Below are positions 1-8,712 of a stretch of 64,000 nt of DNA, piece by piece (positions within the stretch are counted from its first letter, which is position 1; the number at the start of each line of letters is the position of its first letter). A program made the translations under genes and the position numbers. The notes below the pieces were generated by a model. The model worked only from the letters and a program-made list of their open reading frames with translations, did not search any database and was not told where the DNA came from. The DNA comes from Paraburkholderia phenazinium (GTDB lineage: Bacteria > Pseudomonadota > Gammaproteobacteria > Burkholderiales > Burkholderiaceae): NCBI RefSeq assembly GCF_900142845.1, contig NZ_FSRU01000003.1, positions 124,001 through 188,000 on the forward strand. Direction: 5' to 3'.

Positions 1-501
1 CTCGCCCGCTCGCCGCTCAAACTCGACAGCACGCATATCGCGCTCTTTGCGCTTGCGGGCGGCGGCAGCGTCATCATCGCGCCGCTGGCCGGACGGCTTG
101 GCGACCGAGGGCATACGACGCGCACGACTATGGTCGCGCACGGCGTCGCCATCGTGGCTGCGTTCGTCGCGGCGTGGGCGTTGAGCGATGGCGTGTCGCG
201 CGCGGTGTCGATCGGACTGCTGGCGGTTGCCGCACTTGCGATCGACGGCGGCGTGATCGCGGATCAGGCGCTTGGCCGGCGCGCCATCAACCTGCTGGCG
301 CCGCAGTCGCGCGGTCGTGTCAATGGACTGTACACCGGGCTCTTTTTTATAGGCAGTGCCGGCGGTGCAGCGGTTGCGGGCCCCGCGTTGGCGCGCTGGG
401 GTTGGCCCGGCGTGTGCGCCGTGGCACTCGTGTTCTTCGCCGCGGCGGGGTTGCTGCATCTCTTCGACTGCTTGCGTAGTCGCACCACCGCCAGCTTATG
501 A
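1..501 (+). CDS. MFS transporter, C-terminal part (cut by the window edge)
   Basis: The reading frame is open from base 1 and ends with TGA at 499-501, so about 166 residues of the C-terminal half are visible. They are strongly hydrophobic, with several membrane helices. An AGRLGDRG stretch near residue 28 resembles the conserved loop motif of major facilitator transporters, and a FFIGSAGGAAVAGP helix follows further on. The arrangement fits the last 5-6 helices of a DHA1-type drug or sugar efflux protein. The substrate cannot be told. The gene is followed after 51 bases by an alpha/beta hydrolase on the same strand, so the two may be cotranscribed. Confidence 0.8.
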   Translation, partial: LARSPLKLDSTHIALFALAGGGSVIIAPLAGRLGDRGHTTRTTMVAHGVAIVAAFVAAWALSDGVSRAVSIGLLAVAALAIDGGVIADQALGRRAINLLAPQSRGRVNGLYTGLFFIGSAGGAAVAGPALARWGWPGVCAVALVFFAAAGLLHLFDCLRSRTTASL

Positions 502-552
502 CCCGCTTCGTTTATACGCGCCATCAATCCACGCTTAATCAGGAGGTTTGCG

Positions 553-1437
553 ATGCCATCATCCACATCCACTCGCACAGACATGCGTTACCAAAGCGTC
601 CACATCGACGGACTCGAGATCTTTTATCGCGAAGCCGGTCGTGCCGACGCGCCCGTTGTCCTGCTGCTGCATGGCTTTCCGTCGTCGTCGCGCATGTACG
701 AGACGCTGATGCCGCTGCTTGCGCCACACTACCGGCTGATCGCGCCCGACTACCCGGGCTTCGGTCATAGCAGCGCGCCGTCGCCCGCGGAGTTTCGCTA
801 CACCTTCGACCAGCTCGCCCAGGTGATGGTGCGTTTCACCGAGAAGCTGGCGCTCACGCGTTATGCGTTGGTCGTGCAGGACTACGGCGGCCCGGTGGGT
901 TTCCGGCTGGCGCTCGCGCATCCCGAACGGGTGGCCGCGCTGATCGTGCAGAACGCCGTCGCGCATGAAGAAGGACTCGGGCCGCTGTGGGATACCCGCA
1001 AAGCATTCTGGCGCGACCGGGCGACCCACGAAGCCGCGTTGCGGGCCAATCTGCTGTCGTTCGACGCGACCCGGCTGCGCCACGTCGGCAAAAGCCCGCG
1101 TCCCGAGCGCTACGATCCCGATAGCTGGCACGACGAGTTCGCGTTTCTCTCGCGTCCAGGCCAGATCGACATTCAGACCGAGCTGTTTTACGACTACCGG
1201 ACCAACGTAGAACGTTATCCGCAGTGGCAGCGGTATTTGCGCGAGCAGCAGCCGCCGACGCTGGTGCTATGGGGCAAGTACGATCCGTCGTTTGCTGTGG
1301 AAGGCGCGCATGCGTATCAGCGCGATGTGCCGGGCGCAGAGGTTCACTTGCTGGAGGGCGGTCATTTCGTGCTGGACGAAGCGTGCGATGAAGTGGCGTT
1401 GCGTATGGAGCGGTTTCTTTCTGGGGTGATGGTGTGA
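553..1437 (+). CDS. Alpha/beta hydrolase with an Asp nucleophile (dehalogenase/epoxide-hydrolase type)
   Basis: This 294-residue alpha/beta-fold enzyme has an HG oxyanion motif at residues 40-41 and DYPGFGHS at 66-73. The nucleophile elbow VVQDYGGPVG has Asp110 where esterases carry Ser. Asp244 (in LWGKYDPSF) and His271 (in EGGHF) complete the triad. An aspartate nucleophile is known from haloalkane dehalogenases and soluble epoxide hydrolases; the residue after it is Tyr, whereas haloalkane dehalogenases usually have Trp. The start at 553 is chosen because AGGAGG lies at 541-546. A second Met at residue 11 is possible. The substrate is unknown. It may be cotranscribed with the upstream MFS gene. 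Confidence 0.88.
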   Translation: MPSSTSTRTDMRYQSVHIDGLEIFYREAGRADAPVVLLLHGFPSSSRMYETLMPLLAPHYRLIAPDYPGFGHSSAPSPAEFRYTFDQLAQVMVRFTEKLALTRYALVVQDYGGPVGFRLALAHPERVAALIVQNAVAHEEGLGPLWDTRKAFWRDRATHEAALRANLLSFDATRLRHVGKSPRPERYDPDSWHDEFAFLSRPGQIDIQTELFYDYRTNVERYPQWQRYLREQQPPTLVLWGKYDPSFAVEGAHAYQRDVPGAEVHLLEGGHFVLDEACDEVALRMERFLSGVMV

Positions 1438-1523
1438 GGTCGTGAGGCTGCTTTCGCGCCGCGCGCGGATCGATGCGCAAAGTCGCACGGGTCGCGGCGG
1501 CGCCCCCGTCGCGTCGGCCAATA

Positions 1524-3371
1524 TCAACTACCTACGGCATCACCCTCGCCCGTCGGCATCACCCCCGCCGACTCATGCCCCAGCGGCGCCAGCAAATTGC
1601 GCAGCGCCGTAAAGCTAAGCGGCCGCGCGAACCAGAACCCTTGCACCTCATCGCAGCCGAGCTCGCGCAACCGCTCGGCCTGCTCCTCCGTCTCGACACC
1701 CTCCGCCGTCACACGCAGCTTCAACGCGTGCGCCATGGCGATGATCGCGCCCACCAGCGCCGCGCATTGCGGATCGACCATCATTCGGATAACGAAAGAC
1801 CGGTCGATCTTCAACCGGTTCAGCGGAAAGCGCGTCAGGTACGCGAGACTCGAATAGCCGGTGCCGAAATCGTCCACCGCCACTTCGACACCCAGCTTGC
1901 GCAGCGCATGCAAGGTCTGCAGCGCCTCCTCGGTATCGCCGAGCAAAACGCCTTCGGTGATTTCCACCTCGAGGTAGGACGGCGCGAGCCCCGCGTCGTG
2001 CAGCGCGCTTTCGATCGTCGCCAGCAGATTCTGCCGCTGGAATTGCTGCGGCGACACGTTCACCGCCACCCGCGGCAACGAGCCGGTGAGCCGCAGCAAC
2101 CGGCCGGCATCGCGACACGCCGTGCGAATCACCCATTCGCCGATCCGCTCGATCAAACCCGCTTCCTCCGCGACCGGCACGAACTCGACCGGGCTGATCA
2201 AGCCGCGCTCCGGATGACGCCAGCGCAGCAGGGTCTCGACCTGCGCGATCCGCCCAGTCGCGAGCGTGATCTGCGGTTGATAGACCAGGTGCAGTTGCTG
2301 GCGGTCGAGCGCCTCGCGCAACATGGTCTCAAGTTCGAAGCGGCGTGCGGCCTGCCCTTCGAGCGCCGCCGAAAAACGCCGCACCATATTGCCACCCGCC
2401 GCGCTCGCCGCCGACAACGCCACATTGGCCCGCCGCATCAGCGTGGACACGTCGGCGCCGTCGTCCGGATAGGTCGCGCAGCCGAGGCTTGCGGTGATCG
2501 TGAGCGGTGTGCCCGAACAGTCGATGGACTCCGAGATGCGCGCCAGCGCAGCCGCGGCCAGGGCCTCGGCGGCGGCCCCCGTCTCGTTGACCAGCAGTGC
2601 GAATTGCGCGCCGCTCATTGAGGCGATCGTGCCTTCGTACGCAATCAGGCCGCGCAGGCGCTCGCCGACAATCTGCAATACGAGTTCGGCCGCGTACGAA
2701 CCGAGCGCGTCGCGCAGCTTGCGCAGCGAGTTCAGTTCGACGAGCAGCACCGCGAAGCCCGTGCCGTCGCGTCGGCACCGCGCCACCGTCAGGTCGAGCC
2801 GCTCGGCGAAGAGCGTCTGGTTCGGCAGGCGCGTGACGCCGTCATGATGCGAGACATACCAGAGCCTGGCTTCGGATTGCGCGTAGCGGGTCGTCTCGAC
2901 GGCCATGCCCACGTAGCGTGCGGGGTTGCTGCCGGCGCCACGGTCGCGGTCGAGAGCGATCGGTTCATCGCCGGCGCGTCCGGGTATCCGCGAGAAAGCC
3001 GCCTCGCCCGTCAGAGGCGATAGAGCCAGCATGACCGCGATACGGGTGTTATTGCGCCGTACGTAGGTCCACTCGCTTTCGTAGCGGGTGGGACTCATGA
3101 GGGATGTCGACGCCGCAGCGCCCGGCGTGTCCAGGCCCCAGCGCCCGACGCCCGGCAATTCCGCGCGGCGCCGCGCGAGCTCCGCCGGGTCGTGCAGCGA
3201 ATCGAACGTGCGACGGCCGACAAGCTCGTCCGCCCGGTAGCCGGTCAGTTGCTCGTAAGCCGCGTTGACGTAGCAAAAGGTGCCGTCCGCCGCGCACAGG
3301 AACACGCCATAGGGTGCAGCGGCAAGTGCGCTTTCGTGGACCTGCGGGTCGGCATGGAGATCGTATTGCAT
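1524..3371 (-). CDS. PAS-GGDEF-EAL protein, probable cyclic-di-GMP phosphodiesterase
   Basis: The 615-residue cytoplasmic protein has an N-terminal PAS domain (about residues 15-125, with CYVNAAYEQLTGY), a GGDEF-type domain (about 180-335) and a C-terminal EAL domain (about 345-600). The GGDEF signature is degenerate (SGAQF), so cyclase activity is unlikely. In the EAL domain the EAL motif reads ETL, keeping the metal-binding Glu. NVSPQQF, EITEG, DDFGTGYSSL, KIDRSF and AEGVE are intact, which is what active c-di-GMP phosphodiesterases need. There is no membrane segment, so sensing is probably through PAS. It faces the CoA transferase across a 393-base divergent spacer and converges with the alpha/beta hydrolase. 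Confidence 0.92.
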   Translation of the reverse strand: MQYDLHADPQVHESALAAAPYGVFLCAADGTFCYVNAAYEQLTGYRADELVGRRTFDSLHDPAELARRRAELPGVGRWGLDTPGAAASTSLMSPTRYESEWTYVRRNNTRIAVMLALSPLTGEAAFSRIPGRAGDEPIALDRDRGAGSNPARYVGMAVETTRYAQSEARLWYVSHHDGVTRLPNQTLFAERLDLTVARCRRDGTGFAVLLVELNSLRKLRDALGSYAAELVLQIVGERLRGLIAYEGTIASMSGAQFALLVNETGAAAEALAAAALARISESIDCSGTPLTITASLGCATYPDDGADVSTLMRRANVALSAASAAGGNMVRRFSAALEGQAARRFELETMLREALDRQQLHLVYQPQITLATGRIAQVETLLRWRHPERGLISPVEFVPVAEEAGLIERIGEWVIRTACRDAGRLLRLTGSLPRVAVNVSPQQFQRQNLLATIESALHDAGLAPSYLEVEITEGVLLGDTEEALQTLHALRKLGVEVAVDDFGTGYSSLAYLTRFPLNRLKIDRSFVIRMMVDPQCAALVGAIIAMAHALKLRVTAEGVETEEQAERLRELGCDEVQGFWFARPLSFTALRNLLAPLGHESAGVMPTGEGDAVGS

Positions 3372-3764
3372 GCGGCCGCCCCTTCAGCGCAAAGACCTGC
3401 GTGTGCCGGCCCCTGCGTGCGCACATGGGAACTGCCGCCAATCCAGACGCCTGCTCATAACTCGCCCGCTCTCAGAATGATTCGAATGTGCCGTGCGCAG
3501 CCGCAAACGCATCGTCGCGCGGCCGCGAACGGTCCGGCGACGCCCGGCCGCTCCCTTGCCTCAATATCATCATAACGATTTCCGTCTGCCCATCCGCATT
3601 TACGCCGTCATGCAGCATTTTTGCGGACGGCGGTGGATGACAGCAGACCGAGGGGGCTGGCCGAGCGACGGCTCGAAATACCGCTTTATAGATTGTCCAG
3701 AATGCCCGAAATTAGCACAACGTCGGCGCTCCCATGCCGCCCAAGCTTTCCGTCTGAGGTTTCC
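3372..3764. other. Gene-free divergent spacer between the EAL gene and the CoA transferase gene
   Basis: This 393-base stretch has no credible ORF in its own right. Reading frames here are extensions of the flanking genes without ribosome binding sites. It should hold the promoters of both divergent genes. A locally AT-richer patch sits near 3567-3590. I see no clear repeat, RNA gene or terminator. Confidence 0.6.
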
Positions 3765-4913
3765 ATGAGCATCCCCACGCCTCTCCCGCTCGATGGCCTG
3801 CGCGTCGTCGAATTCACCCACATGGTCATGGGCCCGACCTGCGGCATGATCCTCGCCGACCTGGGCGCCGAGGTCATCAAGATCGAACCGCCCGGCGGCG
3901 ACAAGACGCGCAAGCTGCCGGGCCTCGGCATCGGCTTCTTTCGCTCGTTCAACCGCAACAAGAAAAGCGTGGTGCTCGACATCACGACGCCCGAGGGCCA
4001 CGCCGCCGCGGTCGAACTGATCGGCCAGTGCGACGTCATGCTGGAAAACTTCCGTCCCGGGCTGATGACGCAGTTGGGCCTCGACTACGAGACGCTCTCG
4101 AAACGCTATCGGCGTCTGATCTACGTGTCGCACAAAGGCTTTCTGCCCGGCCCCTACGAAAAGCGCCTCGCGCTCGACGAGGTCGTGCAGATGATGGGCG
4201 GCCTCGCCTACATGACGGGCCCGGTGGGCCGGCCCTTGCGCGCCGGCACCTCGGTCAACGACATCATGGGCGGCATGTTCGGCGCCATCGGCGTGCTGGC
4301 CGCGCTGCGCGAGCGCGACACCACCGGCCGCGGGCAGGAGGTGCAAAGCGCGCTGTTCGAAAACTGCGTGTTCCTGAGCGCCCAGCATATGCAGCAGTAC
4401 TCGATGACGCACGAAGCACCTCCACCGATGCCCTCGCGCGTCTCCGCATGGAGCGTCTACGACGTGTTCACGCTGGCCGACGGCGAGCAGCTCTTTATCG
4501 GCGCGGTCAGCGACAGGCAGTTCGTGACGCTATGCGAGGTGCTGCAATGCCCCGAACTCGTCGCCGAACCGCAATTCGCCAGCAACGCGCTGCGCGTCGC
4601 CGCGCGGCCGCAACTGCTCGAGCGGCTCGGCGCGATTCTCAAGGACCATCATGCGGACGCGCTCGCGCTGCAACTGGAAGCCGCTGGGCTTCCGTACGCG
4701 CCGATCGTGCGGCCCGATCAGTTGCTCGACGATCCGCACCTGAAAGCGAGCGGCGGACTGGTGCCGATGGAAACAGAGGACGGCGGCACCACCGACGTCG
4801 TCCTGCTGCCGCTCCTGATGGGCGGCCGCCGGCCGGGGGTGCGCCAGGCGCTGGCGAAAGTGGGCGAGCACACCCAGGAAATTCTCGCGAGGCTGAAGGC
4901 GCGCGTGGTGTGA
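3765..4913 (+). CDS. CaiB/BaiF family (class III) CoA transferase
   Basis: The 382-residue protein belongs to the family III CoA transferases, which move CoA between acyl-CoA and a free carboxylic acid. The N-terminal LDGLRVVEFTHMVMGP, DLGAEVIKIEPP and NRNKKSVVLD motifs are typical. Asp166 in GTSVNDIMGG aligns with the catalytic Asp that forms the mixed anhydride in formyl-CoA transferase and CaiB. Length is normal for the family. The start at 3765 follows a GAGG at 3755-3758, and the N-terminus then matches the family; the frame stays open upstream to 3621 but without family similarity. The acid substrate cannot be assigned, and no acyl-CoA dehydrogenase or racemase lies nearby. Confidence 0.92.
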   Translation: MSIPTPLPLDGLRVVEFTHMVMGPTCGMILADLGAEVIKIEPPGGDKTRKLPGLGIGFFRSFNRNKKSVVLDITTPEGHAAAVELIGQCDVMLENFRPGLMTQLGLDYETLSKRYRRLIYVSHKGFLPGPYEKRLALDEVVQMMGGLAYMTGPVGRPLRAGTSVNDIMGGMFGAIGVLAALRERDTTGRGQEVQSALFENCVFLSAQHMQQYSMTHEAPPPMPSRVSAWSVYDVFTLADGEQLFIGAVSDRQFVTLCEVLQCPELVAEPQFASNALRVAARPQLLERLGAILKDHHADALALQLEAAGLPYAPIVRPDQLLDDPHLKASGGLVPMETEDGGTTDVVLLPLLMGGRRPGVRQALAKVGEHTQEILARLKARVV

Positions 4914-5133
4914 TCCGGGGAAGCAGCGGGCTGAGGCTCGAAGAAGCAACCGCTCATTGACCACTGGCCGGCAGCGCCACCCGTGCCACCCGGGCCGCCT
5001 GCCCCGCCGGCGCGATAAATTTTCCCGTAGCCGTGTCGATTTCCTGTCTTCCCGCTCGTCATGTGGATGAAGCCCTGCTGAACCCGGCAAGGCCTCCTGA
5101 TTCACGAACCCGCTTATACAAGGAGCGACCGCC

Positions 5134-5601
5134 ATGTCCGCACCCGCTGTCAAACCGATTCCGGAAGGAATGCACTCGCTGACGCCGCATCTGATTTGCG
5201 CCGGCGCCGCCGCAGCCATCCAGTTCTATAGCGACGCGTTTGGCGCCGTCGAACAGTTCCGCTTGCCCGGTCCGGAAGGCAAATTGATGCATGCCTGTGT
5301 GAAGATCGGCGACTCGATGCTGATGCTGGTCGACGAAATGGCCGGCTGCTCGATGCTCGGGCCGAGGGCCCTGAAAGGTTCGCCGGTGGCGATTCACCTG
5401 TACGTCCCGAATGTCGATGCCGTGGTCGCGCAGGCCGTCGCGGCCGGCGCCCGCATCACGATGCCCGCCGCCGATATGTTCTGGGGCGACCGCTTCGCGC
5501 AGCTCGAAGATCCGTTCGGGCATCGCTGGTCGGTGGCGACGCATCAACGTGATGTGCCGATGGAAGAGATGCAGGCGGCCGTGCGCGCGATGCAGCAATG
5601 A
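5134..5601 (+). CDS. VOC-superfamily protein (PhnB/glyoxalase-like)
   Basis: The 155-residue protein has the vicinal-oxygen-chelate fold. The N-terminal half reads LTPHLICAGAAAAIQFYSD, and later come LEDPFGHRW and an acidic/aromatic C-terminus, as in PhnB-like members of unknown substrate. The start at 5134 has a strong AGGAG at 5121-5125. It is a single gene that converges with trpS; a strong GC hairpin lies in the 45-base gap. The family covers glyoxalases, dioxygenases and resistance proteins. PhnB-like members mostly lack an assigned reaction, so only the fold is claimed. Confidence 0.88.
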   Translation: MSAPAVKPIPEGMHSLTPHLICAGAAAAIQFYSDAFGAVEQFRLPGPEGKLMHACVKIGDSMLMLVDEMAGCSMLGPRALKGSPVAIHLYVPNVDAVVAQAVAAGARITMPAADMFWGDRFAQLEDPFGHRWSVATHQRDVPMEEMQAAVRAMQQ

Positions 5602-5604
5602 GCC

Positions 5605-5639
5605 GGCGGCGGCGCAGCGCAGGTGGCTGCGCCGCCGCC
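5605..5639. terminator. 14-bp GC hairpin between the VOC gene and trpS
   Basis: A perfect 14-base inverted repeat (5605-5618 and 5626-5639) with a 7-base loop fills the gap between the two convergent stop codons. There is no T-run on either side, so it is not a classic intrinsic terminator. The position between convergent ends suggests a bidirectional transcript end or an mRNA 3' stabiliser. Confidence 0.55.
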
Positions 5640-5646
5640 CAGCCGC

Positions 5647-6690
5647 TCAGCGCGTCACCGCATCGAACGAAAACGTGCCGAGCGCCGCCCGCACGTCGTC
5701 CAGCGTGCCTTGCGTGACCGCTTGCGCGCGCTGTGTGCCGGCACGCAGGACGTCGAACACATAACCCGGCTCGCGCGCGAGCTGTTCGCGCCGCTCGCGG
5801 ATGGGCGCAATCAGCGCCTGCAACTGCTCTTCGAGGCGGCGCTTGACCACCATGTCGCCGAGGCCGCCCGCGCGGTACTCGGCTTTCAGACGCTCGACGG
5901 TGGCGCGATCTTCGTCGAAGGCATCGAGATAGGTGAAGACCATGTTGCCTTCCACCGTGCCCGGGTCGGAAGCGCGCAGATGGTTCGGATCGGTATACAT
6001 GCTGCGGACCGACTCGCGGATCGCATCGGCCGAGGACGACAGCGGAATCGAGTTGCCTTGCGACTTGCTCATCTTGGCCTTGCCGTCGACGCCGGGCAGA
6101 CGGCCCGTGGTCGGAATCAGCGCTTGCGCCTCGGGCAGCACGTCGCGGCCCACCTGCCGGTTAATGCGGCGAACGATTTCGTTGGTCTGCTCGATCAGCG
6201 GCGCCTGGTCTTCGCCGACCGGCACGACGTGGGCCTTGAAGCCGGTGATGTCGGCCGCCTGGGCGACCGGATAGCAGAGAAAGCCCGCCGGAATATCGCG
6301 GCCGAAGCCGCGCGCCTGAATCTCTTCCTTGATGGTCGGATTGCGCTCGAGGCGCGCGACGGTGACGAAGTTCATGTACAGCAGCGTCAACTCGGCGAGC
6401 GCCGGCAGCGCCGACTGCACCGCGATGGTGGTCTTGCCCGGATCGATGCCGACCGCCAGGTAGTCGAGCGCGACCTCGAGCACGTTGCGGCGCACCTTGT
6501 CGGGGTCGTGCGCGTTGTCGGTCATGGCCTGGGTGTCGGCGACCAGCACGAACTGCTGGTGCGTCTCCTGCAAGGCCAGACGGGTCTTCAACGAGCCGAC
6601 ATAATGGCCAAGGTGCAGCGGACCGGTGGGACGGTCGCCGGTTAGTACGGTACGACGGGGGGAGGCGGTGGGGTTCAGGTTGTCTTGCAT
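5647..6690 (-). CDS. trpS: Tryptophan--tRNA ligase
   Basis: This 347-residue class I aminoacyl-tRNA synthetase charges tRNA-Trp. The ATP-binding HIGH motif appears as [10 protein letters not shown] near residue 21, and the KMSKS loop is intact as KMSKSQGN in the second half. Length matches short bacterial TrpRS. The start ATG at 6690 gives a normal N-terminus shortly before the first beta strand. It is a single housekeeping gene on the minus strand, converging with the VOC gene. The frame shows no insertion or damage. Confidence 0.96.
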   Translation of the reverse strand: MQDNLNPTASPRRTVLTGDRPTGPLHLGHYVGSLKTRLALQETHQQFVLVADTQAMTDNAHDPDKVRRNVLEVALDYLAVGIDPGKTTIAVQSALPALAELTLLYMNFVTVARLERNPTIKEEIQARGFGRDIPAGFLCYPVAQAADITGFKAHVVPVGEDQAPLIEQTNEIVRRINRQVGRDVLPEAQALIPTTGRLPGVDGKAKMSKSQGNSIPLSSSADAIRESVRSMYTDPNHLRASDPGTVEGNMVFTYLDAFDEDRATVERLKAEYRAGGLGDMVVKRRLEEQLQALIAPIRERREQLAREPGYVFDVLRAGTQRAQAVTQGTLDDVRAALGTFSFDAVTR

Positions 6691-6909
6691 GAAACGGGCT
6701 CTCTGAAAGCGCCGCCGCAGGACAAGCTAACCGGGGATACAGCACCATGTCAGCCCGACTGCGGCGGTCATGGTCGTAGTAAAGACGTGACGATGCCGCT
6801 CCTTCAGGAGCGCCACCAAGTGTAGATCAGGGGGACGTTCATCGTGCACATGGCGTAAGGATGCCATAGGCGCGCGGGCGTTGACAACGACCCCAGCAAC
6901 GCCCACATC

Positions 6910-7740
6910 TCAAACCAGCGGCGCCACCGTCGGCTCCACTTCCGGTGCGCAATGCACGTTGAACCCGATCAGCTTGGACGGACCGAAGGTATTGCTCAAG
7001 GCCACATCCGCAGCATCGCGCCCGAGCGCCATCAACACCCGCCCCGTGCGGGCCACGTTGTTACGCGGATCGAAGGTTTGCCAGGTGCCGCCCAGATAAG
7101 CCTCGAACCACGCCGCAAAATCCATCGCACTGTGCGGCGGCGGCACGCCGACATCGCTGATATACCCCGTGCAATAGCGCGCCGGAATATTCATCGCGCG
7201 GCACAGCGCCACCGCCAGATGCGCGAAGTCGCGGCACACGCCGGTGCGCTCGTTCCAGGCCTGCCAAGCGGTTTTGGTCGGCCGCGCGTGGCCGTAGCCG
7301 AACACGATATGACGATGCACGTAATCGCAGATCGCCTGGACCCGCGGCCGTCCCATCGGCGTTTTGCCGAACAGGCGCCACGCGAGATCGGAGAGCAGAT
7401 CGGTTTCGCAATAGCGGCTGCCGAGCAGAAACATCAGCGTTTCATTCGGTAGCTCTTCGACCGGATGCTGGTAGCTGTTCGGCGCGATCGTCTCGGGCTC
7501 CGCGGAGATCTCGAGCACCGCCGTGGTCGACAGCGAGATGCGTCCCGCCGGCGCAAAGATGCGGCTGCACAGATTGCCGAAGCCGTCCCGGTACTGCGTA
7601 ATCGGAACCGGCGGGTCGACCTTCAGCACGTCGGCGCTCAGCACATCCTGCACCCGCGAATAATGCGTGTTCAGCATGAGCATCATCGGAGTGGCTTGCT
7701 CACACTCGTAGACCAGATCGTAACCCACGCGCAATTTCAT
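6910..7740 (-). CDS. Transglutaminase-like protein with an altered catalytic motif
   Basis: The 276-residue protein carries a transglutaminase-like core. The nucleophile motif GVCRDFAHLAVALCR is intact and the Asp motif appears as TFDPRNN. The His expected in an HAW motif is replaced: the matching segment reads DFAAWFEAYLGG. From memory, relatives with DFSAW or DFAAW exist, so this may define a subfamily with another catalytic base or without activity. The start at 7740 has AAGGG upstream. It lies 54 bases downstream of a second, canonical transglutaminase gene on the same strand, so they probably form an operon. The role is unknown; such proteins act as proteases or amide-bond enzymes, often near envelope genes. 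Confidence 0.88.
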   Translation of the reverse strand: MKLRVGYDLVYECEQATPMMLMLNTHYSRVQDVLSADVLKVDPPVPITQYRDGFGNLCSRIFAPAGRISLSTTAVLEISAEPETIAPNSYQHPVEELPNETLMFLLGSRYCETDLLSDLAWRLFGKTPMGRPRVQAICDYVHRHIVFGYGHARPTKTAWQAWNERTGVCRDFAHLAVALCRAMNIPARYCTGYISDVGVPPPHSAMDFAAWFEAYLGGTWQTFDPRNNVARTGRVLMALGRDAADVALSNTFGPSKLIGFNVHCAPEVEPTVAPLV

Positions 7741-7794
7741 AAAACCGCCCTTGCTTCAGTCAAGACCTTCGGTTGGAACAATCAATCAGGACTC

Positions 7795-8712
7795 TCAAAC
7801 ATCCTCAGTCACGGATACGTCGACCTGCAGGCCGCGGAACGAATGGGCCGCGCCATGCCAGGTCCCCCACAGCGGCAGCGCCTGGTAGTAGTTCCAGGCC
7901 ACCGCCACGCGAATCAGATGGCGATTGCCGATAATGCTGTTGGTCGGGTCGAAGTCCACCCAGCCGGCGCCCGGCAGGTAGATCTGCAGCCACGCATGAG
8001 TGGCGCCGCCGCCAAGCGTCGTGTCGAAATCGGGCACGAAGATGTAGCCGCTCACGAAGCGCGCGGCGAGCCCCAGCGAGCGCACCGCGTCCATCATCAA
8101 CACCGCGAAATCGCGGCAACTGCCGCTGCGATGACGCAACGTATCGGCGGGACGGTAGACGCCCTTCTCCGTACGCCGCACATAGCGAAAACCGCTCTTG
8201 ATCTCCTGCGTCATGGCCCGCAACAGCGTCATCGTGGACGTCGCGCCGCGCGTCGCGAGAAAGCGGCGAGCCCAGAGATCCACCTCGGCGTCGGGGTATT
8301 GCCGGCTGCGCGCGTTGACGAGATCCGAGGCTTCCTCGTTGGTGTAGGCGAGCGGCCAGGTGGCGGCGTATCGTTCGAGTGCGTAATCGGGAAGCGGCGA
8401 TTCGTAGTGCTCGAGGGCCACCTGACTATCGAAGCACAGTTCGGGCGCCTCGCCGGAAAACGCGGCCACGCCCACCGAGTTGTCGAACACGTCGTGCAGC
8501 CAGTGCAGCCGCGACGGCGCCGGCGAGATCACCAGCTGGGTGGCGACGACGCGCACGTCGTGCCCCGAGCGCGGCCGGAACATCATCCGGTGCTCGCCGA
8601 AGCGCACCGGCTCCGAGTACCGATAGGTACTCACATGCCGCACGGTCAAACGCTGCGGTTCGGTGACCCTGCTGGCCCCCGGGATCAACTCGATGGTCAC
8701 GTAACCGCCCAT
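7795..8712 (-). CDS. Transglutaminase family protein with an intact triad
   Basis: The 305-residue protein has the bacterial transglutaminase N-terminal region (LTVRHVSTYRYSEPVRFGEH near residues 22-41, then RLHWLHDVFDN) followed by the catalytic core. The Cys lies in SGSCRDFAVLMMDA, the His in THAWLQIYLPG and the Asp in VDFDPTN, so the full papain-like triad is present. No signal peptide is visible, suggesting a cytoplasmic location. The start at 8712 has a weak AGG 7-9 bases upstream. It is the first gene of a likely two-gene unit with the altered transglutaminase downstream. Members are often annotated as cysteine proteases. The substrate is not known. Confidence 0.92.
   Translation of the reverse strand: MGGYVTIELIPGASRVTEPQRLTVRHVSTYRYSEPVRFGEHRMMFRPRSGHDVRVVATQLVISPAPSRLHWLHDVFDNSVGVAAFSGEAPELCFDSQVALEHYESPLPDYALERYAATWPLAYTNEEASDLVNARSRQYPDAEVDLWARRFLATRGATSTMTLLRAMTQEIKSGFRYVRRTEKGVYRPADTLRHRSGSCRDFAVLMMDAVRSLGLAARFVSGYIFVPDFDTTLGGGATHAWLQIYLPGAGWVDFDPTNSIIGNRHLIRVAVAWNYYQALPLWGTWHGAAHSFRGLQVDVSVTEDV

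Noticed and set aside
1473..2621. Plus-strand ORF of 382 codons opposite the EAL gene
   Set aside because: Arg/Gln-rich shadow; the PAS-GGDEF-EAL frame is certain.
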